Source: a virus. Taken from it: a DNA stretch of 26,479 nt. The stretch is from positions 1 through 26,479 of the IMG/VR virus record IMGVR_UViG_3300021963_000564, one strand, 5' to 3'. Below, one piece after another: positions 6,111 through 11,967 of this stretch. The position numbers and the translations under genes were made by a program. Position 1 is the stretch's first letter. Each line of letters begins with the position of its first letter. The notes under the pieces were generated by a model. The model ran no database searches and had not been told where the DNA came from. It saw only the letters and a list, made by a program, of their open reading frames with translations.

Positions 6111-6414
6111 AGTCATTCTCCTGTAGTTTGCGCAGTAACGTCCGATTGTCGATCCTTACTCCACTGGCTCTGCACCACCAGCTAACCGTCCCATTCTTAA
6201 AATCCCTCAGTAGCTTCTGTACCTCATGGGAGTTTTTATACTCCAGCGCATCGTTGAGTGGCACGCCCTGGTGATCTTTGACGATCCTCATACCCTTAAC
6301 CATCCCCCTCTTGCGCAGCAGGCGCAGGTCACGGATGGCTTGCAACGCAACCTCTCCAGCCAACTGCTGCAACCTATCGTCATAATCACCACGACAAAGG
6401 TGTGTTGACCTCAC
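6094..6414 (-). CDS. Hypothetical protein, 106 aa
   Basis: The start is GTG 6414, overlapping the upstream TGA (GTGA). The product has basic helices (LRLLRKRGMVKGMRIVKD), then HEVQKLLRDFKNGTVSWWC followed by RASGVRIDNRTLLRKL. The last third, with helix, WWC, and TLLRKL, resembles a helix-turn-helix or small DNA-binding arrangement, but I cannot assign a family. No membrane segment. It is not one of the obvious glycosylation or modification enzymes around it. Confidence 0.6.
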   Translation of the reverse strand: MRSTHLCRGDYDDRLQQLAGEVALQAIRDLRLLRKRGMVKGMRIVKDHQGVPLNDALEYKNSHEVQKLLRDFKNGTVSWWCRASGVRIDNRTLLRKLQENDYALPT

Positions 6415-7076
6415 CTACCCAACCCCACCAGCTTCGCTTCGTCTTCTTTGATCTGGTTAGCCAACTTAACCAGATCGTTCGATTGCCCAGCGTAATGAAT
6501 AATCATTGCGTCCTTGTAGCGGTCTAAGCCAAAATGCGACTCCACACTCGTCATGCAATTGAATGACGGGTCAAGCTCGGTCAGCGGGATGTTCCACAAG
6601 TGCGCCATGACGTTGAGCCAGGTCTGCTCGGCGAAGTGATTAGGGTGCAGGCCAATTGGGGGCATCGAAAAGATACCCACGGCCTTAGTGTGAACTACGA
6701 ACACGCCAGTGTTGACATAGAACTTGGGCTCGATCATCCCGCCGAAAGCTCCAGCCAGCTTGACCATCTCTGGCTTGCGATCCAGATAAGCCCCCTCATC
6801 AAAGGCGCAGAACACCCCAGCGTCATCGGAAAGCTTTGGGCAATCGGCTGCAATTAAAACATCAGCGTCAACAAATGTCACTTGGTCATAGCCCTTAGTG
6901 GCCATGATGTTTCCAATGGCAGATTTAGAATACTGCATCGGATGGGTTAGAGGTTTGTCGATTAAAATGAAGTCGCAGTTGTGACGCTTGCAGTATGCCT
7001 CCATGCGTGGCCTAGTCAGATCCAGAATCTTTTGCCAGTCCTCACCAAACGATTGTGTTACCATTGCTTGTTTCAT
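6411..7076 (-). CDS. GT-A fold glycosyltransferase (GT8-like)
   Basis: 221 aa. The metal/nucleotide-sugar DxD motif is at 70-72 (TFVDADVLI), preceded by PMQYSKSAIGNIM (the Y-x-K helix typical of these enzymes). FYVNTGVFVVH, FAEQTWLN, a DPSFNCM block and a terminal MIIHYAG complete the GT8/related pattern. These enzymes transfer a sugar from a nucleotide-sugar to protein, glycan or other acceptors. It is about half the length of many glycogenin-type enzymes but usual for phage versions. ATG 7076 has AAGGGG upstream and overlaps the preceding 58-aa gene (ATGA). The acceptor is unknown. Confidence 0.8.
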   Translation of the reverse strand: MKQAMVTQSFGEDWQKILDLTRPRMEAYCKRHNCDFILIDKPLTHPMQYSKSAIGNIMATKGYDQVTFVDADVLIAADCPKLSDDAGVFCAFDEGAYLDRKPEMVKLAGAFGGMIEPKFYVNTGVFVVHTKAVGIFSMPPIGLHPNHFAEQTWLNVMAHLWNIPLTELDPSFNCMTSVESHFGLDRYKDAMIIHYAGQSNDLVKLANQIKEDEAKLVGLGR

Positions 7077-7249
7077 TTTTTGCCCCTTCCGCTAGGTTTA
7101 ACTTCTTTCCATACATCAAACTTGTCATCCAGTTCTACCGACCAAAGCATCAGCGTCTTGTATAGTCCGTATCCAAGACCCGTACGTAAAAGCGTACGAC
7201 TTATTATGTCACCCAAAAAGTAGAGCAGCCATGACAACGCCAATTTCAT
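7073..7249 (-). CDS. 58-aa protein with N-terminal membrane segment
   Basis: ATG 7249 overlaps the upstream TGA (ATGA) and its own TGA overlaps the glycosyltransferase ATG (ATGA). The N-terminus MKLALSWLLYFLGDIISR is hydrophobic (membrane anchor or signal-like), and the rest (YKTLMLWSVELDDKFDVWK, then EVKPSGRGKK) is soluble with a basic tail. No family recognised. It lies immediately before the GT8-like gene. Confidence 0.6.
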   Translation of the reverse strand: MKLALSWLLYFLGDIISRTLLRTGLGYGLYKTLMLWSVELDDKFDVWKEVKPSGRGKK

Positions 7250-7518
7250 TTGCCAGCGTCAAAATCTTCTGTTGCCTGAATGGATAAAAGATCATCAGCC
7301 TTTTCCAGCAATTCCTTGCTTGGATTCTTTATGTCCTCAGTAGCAGTTGAAATTTCAATCTTTGACATAATCACATTGTTGACCACTTCGGCAAAGTAAT
7401 GTTCCCTATATCCAACTGGACCAATATCCTCGGTGATAGTATCAATCTCTGCGTTGCCATACGCAGTATACTTTTCTCCATTAAACTCAAAATCAACGCT
7501 TACATCTTCCATAATCAT
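7246..7518 (-). CDS. Hypothetical acidic protein, 90 aa
   Basis: The product is MIMEDVSVDFEFNGEKYT, then AYGNAEIDTITEDIGPVGYR with EHYFAEVVNNV, and an acidic helical end. It predicts as a small beta domain with a helical tail, similar in general look to short phage proteins of unknown role. ATG 7518 overlaps the upstream TGA (ATGA). No catalytic motif seen. Confidence 0.6.
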   Translation of the reverse strand: MIMEDVSVDFEFNGEKYTAYGNAEIDTITEDIGPVGYREHYFAEVVNNVIMSKIEISTATEDIKNPSKELLEKADDLLSIQATEDFDAGK

Positions 7519-7811
7519 AATCTTGGTACTTCTTTCTTTATTTGAGCCAACACAAACAGTGTTCTTACCAGCGCACGCTCCAAGTGGTCAACACTTGTCT
7601 CGCCGTTATTATCAGGACAAGGCGTGGACTTGTGTAATTGCATCTGCGCTGTGGCTAGGTGACGTACGGCTCTGGCGATATGGTAATCATGGGTTGGCCT
7701 ATCCTTCTCCAGCCAATCTCCGTATGCGGATTTATCCGAACCTTTTCCCATCACCCGCCAGATTATCTCGCCAGCAGCATCCCCCATCTCGGCTATGCTG
7801 GGCGCAGTCAT
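7515..7811 (-). CDS. Hypothetical helical protein, 98 aa
   Basis: The start is ATG 7811: it overlaps the TGA of the upstream 43-aa gene (ATGA) and has AAAGGAATGGAAG upstream, so the longer GTG start at 7838 is rejected. The product has HIARAVRHLATAQMQLHK followed by a polar loop and DHLERALVRTLFVLAQIKKE. The two histidine-bearing helices recall small phage helical-bundle proteins of the nucleotide-handling or DUF5664 kind, but I cannot assign it. No membrane segment. Confidence 0.6.
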   Translation of the reverse strand: MTAPSIAEMGDAAGEIIWRVMGKGSDKSAYGDWLEKDRPTHDYHIARAVRHLATAQMQLHKSTPCPDNNGETSVDHLERALVRTLFVLAQIKKEVPRL

Positions 7812-7939
7812 TTCTTCCATTCCTTTATAGTGAACCACGCAATCATTAAGAAGAAGGCGGCATTCAACAGGCGAAGAACCATGTCAGTAATTTTTATGAA
7901 CAAGTCCCATGCTTGGGCGATTAAACTCCAGTCATTCAT
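7808..7939 (-). CDS. 43-aa membrane protein
   Basis: ATG 7939 (GGAG nine bases upstream) overlaps the TGA of the upstream micro-ORF, and its TGA overlaps the next ATG; both junctions are ATGA. MNDWSLIAQAWDLFIKIT is amphipathic, and MVLRLLNAAFFLMIAWFTI is a membrane span followed by KEWKK. The positive-outside end resembles other small phage membrane peptides. Function unknown. Confidence 0.6.
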   Translation of the reverse strand: MNDWSLIAQAWDLFIKITDMVLRLLNAAFFLMIAWFTIKEWKK

Positions 7940-8007
7940 TTGGCAAGACTCCGATAAACTTGGTCCAGCAATTCCTCTAGCCACAGTACGTCTTGTGGGT
8001 CGATCAC
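7936..8007 (-). CDS. 23-aa micro-ORF
   Basis: GTG 8007 overlaps the TGA of the nuclease gene (GTGA), and the TGA (7938-7936) overlaps the next ATG (ATGA). The peptide reads VIDPQDVLWLEELLDQVYR then SLAK, with the initiating V probably read as Met, a coherent acidic amphipathic helix. It completes the overlapping chain exactly. Because it is so short, translation is plausible but unproven. Confidence 0.35.
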   Translation of the reverse strand: MIDPQDVLWLEELLDQVYRSLAK

Positions 8008-8828
8008 AGCTTCATCCCAGGAGGCGTGTAGCCTTTAACCCAGCACCAGATTTTCAGCATCGCTTGGAAGGCAATGCCAGATTGGTACAACTCATCGTCA
8101 TCCCAGGTTCTGGTCATAATCTTGCTGGAATCGTTGGATGCCAAGACGATTGACACGCAAGCAGCTTTTGGGTTCTCGCTGGCAATCCTGTAAGCGTATA
8201 ACTGTGGACAGTCAGAAGTTTCATAGAAGGGAGATGAAGCCTTCGGATTAACTTTCCGATTCTTCAAGTCTATGATAGCGTCACCAATACCGCGTAACTT
8301 GACGTAGGCATCGCATCTCCCCGCATACCCCGCGCCAACAAGGGCTTTTTCACACCAGTAGGTTTTTTCAACGTTTTCATCGGCCCACTTCTTAAAGGTT
8401 TCGATGTAAGGTTTAAGGACTTCATCTGTGGAGCAAGCACGTCCCAGAAGGATGTTTTCCATTTCGGTATGCATCTTTGTGCCATGCTCCGCTGCTTTGC
8501 TTGTTGCTTCTTTAGAGTCTTTAACCACCCTTCGAGCGTAGTCTTCGAGCGTTTCATTCTCCTCCTTTGGTAATGTCAATGAAGACATTATTCCTTGTTC
8601 AATTTTCCAACTGGTCAATTGGGGCTTATCCAAGACACCGATTATTGATGTAACGCTCGGAAGTAAACCAAGCTTGCGAGCATCGGTAACTGTAGTGTTA
8701 CGTTCTTTTCCGTTTGCACCTATAATTGAGTGAGCCGAATCACCTTCCTGGGTGTACCAATGACCCGCCTGATCCGTTTGGACCAGACGGGAATTGGTAG
8801 GCTCTTTAGATGTGATTGTAAGAGCCAT
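8004..8828 (-). CDS. RecB/Cas4-like PD-(D/E)XK exonuclease
   Basis: 274 aa. RecB-family nuclease motifs are in order: LPSVTSIIGVLDKPQLT at the start, GTKMH (H120) helix, GRCDAY (D173), IDLKN (D187 and K189, the D-x-K catalytic pair), and CPQLYAYR (Q209-x-x-x-Y). In phages such enzymes process dsDNA ends for recombination or degrade host DNA. It follows the ssDNA-binding gene with a 5-nt gap and lies two genes from a Holliday junction resolvase-like protein, forming a recombination set. No recombinase (RecT/Erf type) is seen next to it. Confidence 0.82.
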   Translation of the reverse strand: MALTITSKEPTNSRLVQTDQAGHWYTQEGDSAHSIIGANGKERNTTVTDARKLGLLPSVTSIIGVLDKPQLTSWKIEQGIMSSLTLPKEENETLEDYARRVVKDSKEATSKAAEHGTKMHTEMENILLGRACSTDEVLKPYIETFKKWADENVEKTYWCEKALVGAGYAGRCDAYVKLRGIGDAIIDLKNRKVNPKASSPFYETSDCPQLYAYRIASENPKAACVSIVLASNDSSKIMTRTWDDDELYQSGIAFQAMLKIWCWVKGYTPPGMKL

Positions 8829-8833
8829 TACAA

Positions 8834-9475
8834 TTAGAACGGCATTCCGTTGCCGTCTGCGTCAACCTCGGCCTTGATGGCCGTGGACTTGCCAGCAGCC
8901 GTCGCAAACTCTTTGGAAGCGCGAATCTTCTCTTGCAACCAGTCGGGCATATCGTTAAACTGCCCAGCCTCACCCTGCTCGATCTCGTAGTACAACTGAT
9001 CGTTGGTGGTGGTAGCTGGTGCTTTCATGCCCTTGGGCAGCTTGGACGCGCCCGCAATGGCGCAATACTGCCTGCCCTGCTGGCTGGTCTTGTGGATGAG
9101 CGTGAGCATAGCTGGCTTTCCAAGAAGGTTCTTCAAGCTGAACGCTTGTAGTTCCTTGGATGTAAAGGTCTGACCTCTCCACTGCTCAAGCAACTTCCGC
9201 AAGCTTGCCTTCTCGCCAAGACTGCGTGTCTGCTCGATGGAAACTACCATCGGCTTGCTGACCTTGGTTACTTTACCCTTCTCCTCGACCTCAAACTCAT
9301 CAGTCTGATCGGGCAACTCGAAGGTTAAGCGGACTTTAGGTGTCCACTTCTCTTGGTTGTCCCAATTGGTTTTCTGATGGCCTAGATCGACTAGGCTGTA
9401 GAGAACGCCTACAGTAGCTCCCGCTTCTGGTAGTTTGCGCTCTTGTTTTGCTGACTCACTGATGGTTAGTCCCAT
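8834..9475 (-). CDS. ssDNA-binding protein
   Basis: 213 aa. The N-terminus GLTISESAKQERKLPEAG and an OB-like core with VRLTFELPD and SLGEKASLRKLL match phage single-stranded DNA-binding proteins found next to RecB-type nucleases. The end is DADGNGMPF, close to the acidic D-x-x-x-PF tip with which SSBs recruit partner proteins. It would cover ssDNA during replication and recombination. ATG 9475 has AAAGGAG eight bases upstream. Family assignment is from overall pattern and context. Confidence 0.75.
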   Translation of the reverse strand: MGLTISESAKQERKLPEAGATVGVLYSLVDLGHQKTNWDNQEKWTPKVRLTFELPDQTDEFEVEEKGKVTKVSKPMVVSIEQTRSLGEKASLRKLLEQWRGQTFTSKELQAFSLKNLLGKPAMLTLIHKTSQQGRQYCAIAGASKLPKGMKAPATTTNDQLYYEIEQGEAGQFNDMPDWLQEKIRASKEFATAAGKSTAIKAEVDADGNGMPF

Positions 9476-9491
9476 GTTATTTCTCCTTTAT

Positions 9492-9938
9492 TTATTTATT
9501 TGGGTTTGTTGTTGTCGGGGTAAGTTCGTCAAAAGCTGGTGACTTAACATAAAAACCCTGCGCGATGGTTGCGGTCTTTGCATACTCAATAGTCACATTG
9601 GCGGGCGCTATCTGTCGAGCTAATTCACAGACGCTGTCGGCGGTCATTATGACTAGCCACTCCTTGCGTCCATTACGGCGGAAGAATACCGCTGGGATCT
9701 TGCCCGCTGGACAATCGCGCTTGGATTGCTCCATCCACTCTTCGGGTTTGAGTGCTTGGCAACGCTTGCCTTCGATGTGAAATGGAAAATTCTCGCAGAC
9801 TACATCCCCGCTACCACCCTCTGGATTGCCTGCGTATTGGGCGGTCCTTCTGGCCTTCTGCCAGCCCTGTTCGCGCAGATAATTGGCTAACTCTCTCTCA
9901 CCCGCTGCGCCTTTAGCCCTGCTGTTGATCTTGCCCAT
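9492..9938 (-). CDS. Holliday junction resolvase-like PD-(D/E)XK nuclease
   Basis: 148 aa. The archaeal Hjc-type layout is visible: NSRAKGAAGERELANYL (E14), ARRTAQYAG, GSGDVV (D45) and HIEGKR (E56-x-K58), then a KIPAVFFRRNGRKEWLVIM strand pair. Such proteins cleave branched DNA, resolving recombination or replication intermediates before packaging. ATG 9938 lacks a good ribosome binding site, but a 6-bp hairpin sits just upstream. The C-terminal ~30 residues are polar and probably disordered. Confidence 0.8.
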   Translation of the reverse strand: MGKINSRAKGAAGERELANYLREQGWQKARRTAQYAGNPEGGSGDVVCENFPFHIEGKRCQALKPEEWMEQSKRDCPAGKIPAVFFRRNGRKEWLVIMTADSVCELARQIAPANVTIEYAKTATIAQGFYVKSPAFDELTPTTTNPNK

Positions 9939-9942
9939 CCAT

Positions 9943-9962
9943 CGGGTTTAGCTGTCAACCCG
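9943..9962 (-). promoter_or_regulatory. Hairpin just upstream of the resolvase start
   Basis: CGGGTT (9943-9948) and AACCCG (9957-9962) form a 6-bp stem with an 8-nt loop, ending four bases before the ATG. It would overlap the ribosome entry region, so it may dampen or regulate translation. There is no T-run for termination. Confidence 0.35.
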
Positions 9963-9992
9963 TGATGGTGTCGATATATATTTTAATCTATT

Positions 9993-10172
9993 TTAGTTCC
10001 GCCAAGTTTTATTAGCGTTGCTAATATCCCTATTAAATTTGTTAATCATTGCTCTTATGGTCATCTTCTCAACAATTTCTTGGTTTGCCTTAACCCACGC
10101 TATGGCCTCATCATAGGACTTTGTATCCTGCAACCCATCCTCAAACTGATCCCACGCCTCCTTGTCCTTCAT
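9993..10172 (-). CDS. Small helical hypothetical protein
   Basis: 59 aa from ATG 10172, which overlaps the TGA of the preceding gene (ATGA); a longer frame reaching TTG 10259 would overlap that gene by 90 bases and is rejected. The product is all-helical and charged (MKDKEAWDQFEDGLQDTK, then SYDEAIAWVKANQEIVEK). No known domain. It is followed by a 54-nt gap, one of the few real gaps in this region. Confidence 0.6.
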   Translation of the reverse strand: MKDKEAWDQFEDGLQDTKSYDEAIAWVKANQEIVEKMTIRAMINKFNRDISNANKTWRN

Positions 10173-10552
10173 AGATTCTGGAATACACGCCAACTCTGCC
10201 CTGTCGATGGGCAAGTGGTAAATGTGATCGACTTGCATTTTGAGATAGGGAGTAACCAAAATAGATCATCGGCCATAGCCCACATTGCCACATAATCCAC
10301 CCCACTGATTGCACGCTTGGGCAGGTTATATCCATTGCCAGTGCTTGTGGAGAACCGATACCGAGTGCGCCCAGGCTCAACATTCTGCGCGGTCTTAACT
10401 TGGATGCGGAAAAACTTATTATCTTTTTCAGCTACCACATCGTAACCAGAAAAATCCTCGTAAGGTAACAGCACCGAATACCCGCACCGTAGCAGCGCAC
10501 CAGTAACGCGAGCCACCCCAACTGCACCTATTTGGCGTGATGATAATTTCAT
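10169..10552 (-). CDS. PD-(D/E)XK endonuclease-like protein (PDDEXK_11-type)
   Basis: 127 aa. A restriction-endonuclease-like core is seen: GYDVVAEKD (D38), FRIQVKTAQ (Q51-x-K53), and a late DLFWLLPISKCK segment, which is typical of the group I intron-type or Hjc-like endonuclease family of phages. The usual early Glu of the GEL motif is replaced by Ala (RQIGAVGVARVTGAL), so activity may be altered. Start ATG 10552 has only CAAGG immediately upstream. It is divergent from the plus-strand gene, leaving 38 bases for both starts. Confidence 0.7.
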   Translation of the reverse strand: MKLSSRQIGAVGVARVTGALLRCGYSVLLPYEDFSGYDVVAEKDNKFFRIQVKTAQNVEPGRTRYRFSTSTGNGYNLPKRAISGVDYVAMWAMADDLFWLLPISKCKSITFTTCPSTGQSWRVFQNL

Positions 10553-10554
10553 CC

Positions 10555-10583
10555 TTGACGGCTTTCGGTTTGTGCTAGAGACT
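10555..10583 (+). promoter_or_regulatory. Weak promoter candidate for the plus-strand gene
   Basis: TTGACG (10555-10560) matches a -35 box, and TAGAGA (10576-10581) is a poor -10 after a 15-nt spacer. The region is only 38 bases between divergent starts. A phage-polymerase promoter cannot be excluded. Confidence 0.2.
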
Positions 10584-10590
10584 TTTTCCT

Positions 10591-10953
10591 ATGAAAGCAA
10601 TAACAACTGTAGCACTGATGGCGATGCTTGTGGCATCGGGGTTGGCAGAAGATGATGATGAAGTAAGTATTGGTGATTTTGCTGGAGGTGTACTTGGCAA
10701 ATCAGCAATCATTACTGGCAGAAACACCGCAGTAATATCAGATGGTAAATTCATCTATTCCAATGGCAGGGGTTTTGCGACATCTGGTGGTTATTACGGT
10801 GCGAGTGGGAAGCAAGTATTTGGTAATGGCAAGCTAGTCGTTAAATCTGGTAGCTTTTTTTATGGAAGCTCCTCCTCTTGGAAGAACGGAAATTCTTATT
10901 TTGATGGAACAAAAAGTTCTTGGATTACTGGAAGGCAAAGAATATCCGACTAG
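10591..10953 (+). CDS. Exported Gly/Ser-rich small protein (lone plus-strand gene)
   Basis: 120 aa. Residues 1-19 are a signal peptide (MKAITTVALMAMLVASGLA, cleavage likely before EDDDE). The mature part is rich in Gly, Ser, Tyr and Asn, with repeated -SNGRGFATSGGYYG- and GNGKLVVKSGSFFYG-like strands, suggesting a small beta-rich secreted or surface protein. No ribosome binding site precedes ATG 10591. It is the only plausible plus-strand gene in the window, surrounded by minus-strand genes, like a moron that alters the host surface. The stop overlaps that of the convergent lysozyme gene. Family not recognised. Confidence 0.6.
   Translation: MKAITTVALMAMLVASGLAEDDDEVSIGDFAGGVLGKSAIITGRNTAVISDGKFIYSNGRGFATSGGYYGASGKQVFGNGKLVVKSGSFFYGSSSSWKNGNSYFDGTKSSWITGRQRISD
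10950..10953. other. Shared palindromic stop CTAG of convergent genes
   Basis: The palindrome CTAG at 10950-10953 contains TAG on both strands: plus 10951-10953 ends the exported protein gene, and minus 10952-10950 ends the lysozyme gene. The two convergent genes therefore overlap by three bases with no terminator between them. Confidence 0.9.
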
Positions 10954-11966
10954 CCAAGTCCAAGCCCCAATGGGGTCGGCGAGTATTCCTCGACTGGCTC
11001 TGCGGCTTTTGGATTTACGCCCTTGGCATACATTGTTGCTGATTGCCTCCTTTTGTTGGAGCGATTTACTATTCCTTGATATAGCTTCGCCCTATTGGGA
11101 TCGACCTCTGCCATTGTTTGCTCTTTTCGTAGGTAGGCATCCTCAGTGGCGTTAATCAATTGCTCTGGATCTACTTGATTCATTGCTTCTAATGTCTTCT
11201 TTCCAAACGCTCCGTCAACTTTTACTGGGATTCCCAACGAATTTAATCCCTGTTGAACTAACGTCGTATAACCGCTAGGACCACGATTAAAACCCAAATC
11301 AACGGCTTGAGCCTTCAATGGTTCTGGCACAAGATTTGCAATTGGAGCAGTGTATTCAAGCACATAGTCTACGCTTGCTCTCTCTCTTTGTGCTGGAGGT
11401 AATGCAGATATACGCTTAAACGCCTCTGGATGGTACTTATCCGTAATTCCAGCCACTTCTCTTGTGCCGCCGTAGTCTCCAGATGGAATGTCATATACAG
11501 CTAGATTGCCTTGCTTATCCCTTCTTGCCTCCCAGTTAATGGTATTATTGGCAACCCAATCATTAAGCGCATTCCCAGTCATTGCTCTAGTCCCGCGAGG
11601 TTGCACTGGCCTTGGCGCGGATGGCTCTTTGTATGGCATTGCGCTGGCTGGCACACCGCCAGCACCATCATTAAACTTGTTCTCTATTTGTTGCCGCAAA
11701 TCTGCATCCATCATTGCCCTTGTATTCGGCGCGCCACCTACTGTAGTGCCGACTTCGCCAGCACCAGCAGGCTCAAGCAGTAGGCGAGAAGACTCTCCGC
11801 GAATATCCTCTGGAACTGGAGCGTAGGGCTTGTTGGTCATATCCTCCGCAATAGAACGATTAGTCATATCTTTCTCCATATTTCTTCCTTCTAAAATCCT
11901 ATTCATTGATTCTCGCATTTGTGGTGTGAGAACATCCTTGCTTGGGTTTACGTTGAATTTTGCCAT
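10950..11966 (-). CDS. Virion-type lysozyme, GH108 with peptidoglycan-binding domain
   Basis: 338 aa from ATG 11966, which has AGGAG seven bases upstream; the longer frame to 11984 lacks a ribosome binding site. The first ~125 residues are polar and low in structure. Residues about 130-215 resemble GH108 muramidases: NNTINWEARRD with E146 in the place of the catalytic Glu, GDYGGTREVAGI, and YHPEAFKRI. Residues about 221-300 match PG_binding_3 (NRGPSGYTTLVQQG and KVDGAFGKKTLEAM). It would cut the glycan chain of peptidoglycan, either for DNA entry or lysis. Its place straight after the ejection protein, with one base between them, favours a virion role. It is unusually long for an endolysin. 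Confidence 0.75.
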   Translation of the reverse strand: MAKFNVNPSKDVLTPQMRESMNRILEGRNMEKDMTNRSIAEDMTNKPYAPVPEDIRGESSRLLLEPAGAGEVGTTVGGAPNTRAMMDADLRQQIENKFNDGAGGVPASAMPYKEPSAPRPVQPRGTRAMTGNALNDWVANNTINWEARRDKQGNLAVYDIPSGDYGGTREVAGITDKYHPEAFKRISALPPAQRERASVDYVLEYTAPIANLVPEPLKAQAVDLGFNRGPSGYTTLVQQGLNSLGIPVKVDGAFGKKTLEAMNQVDPEQLINATEDAYLRKEQTMAEVDPNRAKLYQGIVNRSNKRRQSATMYAKGVNPKAAEPVEEYSPTPLGLGLG

Positions 11967-11967
11967 A

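Noticed and set aside
10173-10259. Longer start for the 59-aa gene (TTG 10259)
   Set aside because: It would overlap the PDDEXK_11-like gene by 90 bases, while ATG 10172 gives the usual ATGA junction.
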